DNA from: Candidatus Faecivivens stercoravium
Lineage (GTDB): Bacteria; Bacillota; Clostridia; Oscillospirales; Ruminococcaceae
Direction: 5' to 3'
DNA: 6,085 bases
Assembly: GCA_018712425.1 (NCBI GenBank)
Contig: DVHA01000232.1
Location: forward strand, 1 to 6,085
In this document: piece after piece, positions 5,570 through 6,085 of the stretch
Numbering within the stretch: the first letter of the stretch is position 1
How the letters are laid out: each line of letters starts with the position of its first letter
Notes under the pieces: model-generated
Databases searched by the model: none
What the model was told of the DNA's origin: nothing
The model's input: the letters and a program-made list of their open reading frames with translations, nothing else
Made by a program: the position numbers and the translations under genes

Positions 5570-5814
5570 GGAAATCCATTTTCAGAATTTTCAGCAATAG
5601 ATGCCCCTTTCGCTGCCCTTAAGGCAGCGACAAAGTTTCACTTTGATGGACCAGGCTCCGCGCCTGGAGGCGCCAGGACTCTAGCGAGCCCTGGACCCGC
5701 TTTTCGCCGCGGCCGTGGTACGTCGCTTCAAAATAGCGAGACCGGCTGTGGAAAGCCGGTCTTCGGAGAGTCCTTTCCCGTTTGGAAGATATAAGTGCAC
5801 GAAAATGGATTTCC
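5570..5814. repeat. Structured block bounded by 14-bp inverted repeats
   Basis: GGAAATCCATTTTC (5570-5583) and GAAAATGGATTTCC (5801-5814) are exact reverse complements enclosing about 217 bases. Inside lie at least six further stems in series: 5610-5617/5623-5630, 5631-5635/5641-5645, 5651-5656/5662-5667, 5673-5681/5686-5694 (one A/C mismatch), 5723-5727/5735-5739 and 5739-5747/5754-5762. This could be a folded non-coding RNA closed by the 14-bp stem, or a miniature inverted-repeat element. No target-site duplication is evident, and no known RNA family is recognised. Confidence 0.6.
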
Positions 5815-5836
5815 ATGGCGGGGGCCGCGATAAACC

Positions 5837-5865
5837 TTGACAATCCTCCCCAAAGAGGGTACAAT
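5837..5865 (+). promoter_or_regulatory. Promoter of gltX
   Basis: TTGACA (5837-5842), a 17-base spacer and TACAAT (5860-5865) form a near-consensus promoter. Transcription should start near 5872, about 32 bases before the ATG, which leaves no room for a T-box leader. Confidence 0.87.
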
Positions 5866-5903
5866 ACAAGGGATAACCTGTATACTGGAAAGGAACGAAA
5901 TCT

Positions 5904-6085
5904 ATGAACACACCCACCAAACCGGTCCGGACCCGGTTCGCCCCCAGCCCCACCGGCTATATGCACATCGGCAACCTCCGCACCGCGCTGTATACCTACC
6001 TGATCGCCAAAAAGTATGGCGGCACCTTCATCCTCCGGATTGAGGACACCGACCGCGAACGGTATGTCGAAGGCGCCGTCGACAT
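5904..6085 (+). CDS. gltX: Glutamyl-tRNA synthetase, N-terminal part
   Basis: The first 60 codons of a class I aminoacyl-tRNA synthetase that charges tRNA-Glu (or, in a non-discriminating form, also tRNA-Gln) run off the right edge. The start ATG at 5904 follows GGAAAGGA (5887-5894) by 9 bases. Residues 10-23 read TRFAPSPTGYMHIG, which holds the HIGH-type ATP-binding signature (HIGN) and the GluRS/GlnRS marker FAPSPTG. LRIEDTDRER follows, the conserved glutamate and tRNA-end recognition segment. The MHIGNLRTALYTYLIAKK wording is typical of Clostridia. The KMSKS loop and anticodon-binding domain are outside the window. It has its own promoter and is separate from the ATPase operon. Confidence 0.96.
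   Translation, partial: MNTPTKPVRTRFAPSPTGYMHIGNLRTALYTYLIAKKYGGTFILRIEDTDRERYVEGAVD

Larger units (their letters stand above)
5331..5836. other. Gene-free, hairpin-rich intergenic region
   Basis: No open frame here has a convincing ribosome binding site or recognisable protein. The stretch is instead packed with inverted repeats, listed separately. CGTGCGCAG occurs twice (5391-5399 and 5524-5532), bracketing the two hairpins at 5416-5465. I see no tRNA, rRNA, CRISPR array or transposase fragment. Confidence 0.7.

Noticed and set aside
5525..5794. 89-residue + strand frame in the hairpin-rich region
   Set aside because: It runs through the inverted-repeat stems, has no ribosome binding site, and its sequence looks like translated repeats. 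I cannot exclude it but do not support it.
5570..5814. An insertion sequence or CRISPR array
   Set aside because: There is no transposase frame between the inverted repeats, no target duplication, and no regularly spaced direct repeats.
5866..5903. T-box or other amino-acid riboswitch ahead of gltX
   Set aside because: The expected leader is only about 32 bases, too short for a T-box, and no T-box sequence is present.
5619..5966. - strand frames overlapping the gltX promoter and start
   Set aside because: They cross the gltX promoter and coding sequence and consist of translated repeat arms. There is no start signal.

Overview
The window looks like a chromosomal segment of a high-GC, low-oxygen-gut-type Clostridia (Oscillospiraceae/Ruminococcaceae-like Firmicute). 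This is inferred from strong AGGAGG-type ribosome binding sites, consensus TTGACA-17-TATAAT promoters, a TIGR03905-type TSCPD protein, a DUF6110-like protein and a Firmicutes-style glutamyl-tRNA synthetase start, all in GC-rich coding sequence. Species cannot be named from the sequence alone.

Layout. (1) Bases 1-1061 hold the 3' part of a + strand gene for an unrecognised protein made of at least two long repeats. It runs off the left edge. (2) A bidirectional terminator separates it from a convergent, - strand, 88-residue four-cysteine TSCPD-domain protein (1115-1381) with its own near-consensus promoter. (3) Divergently, a perfect sigma-A-type promoter (1497-1525) drives an AraC-family regulator (1668-2597) through a long leader that can form three hairpins. 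(4) A probable metal-transport operon follows: a 26-residue membrane peptide (2714-2794), a DUF6110-like single-pass protein (2821-3096), an intergenic leader with a terminator hairpin, and a 690-residue P1B-like heavy-metal P-type ATPase (3206-5278) ending at a terminator. (5) About 570 bases (5331-5903) carry no convincing gene but are dense in perfect inverted repeats. They include a block of about 245 bp bounded by 14-bp inverted repeats. (6) The window ends in the first 60 codons of gltX (from 5904), behind its own consensus promoter.

How the genes may work together. The ATPase lacks both an N-terminal CxxC metal site and the usual CPC membrane motif, and it is paired with two small membrane proteins. 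The layout resembles the mycobacterial PacL/CtpC pairing (a small single-pass helper encoded next to a P-type ATPase), but that link is an inference from architecture. The AraC protein upstream is a plausible regulator of the operon. The ATPase may also be limited by the terminator hairpin just in front of it.

The best candidates for something undescribed are the peptide/DUF6110/ATPase module, the inverted-repeat-bounded structured block before gltX, the structured leader of the AraC gene, and the recombined repeat cassette in the first gene.
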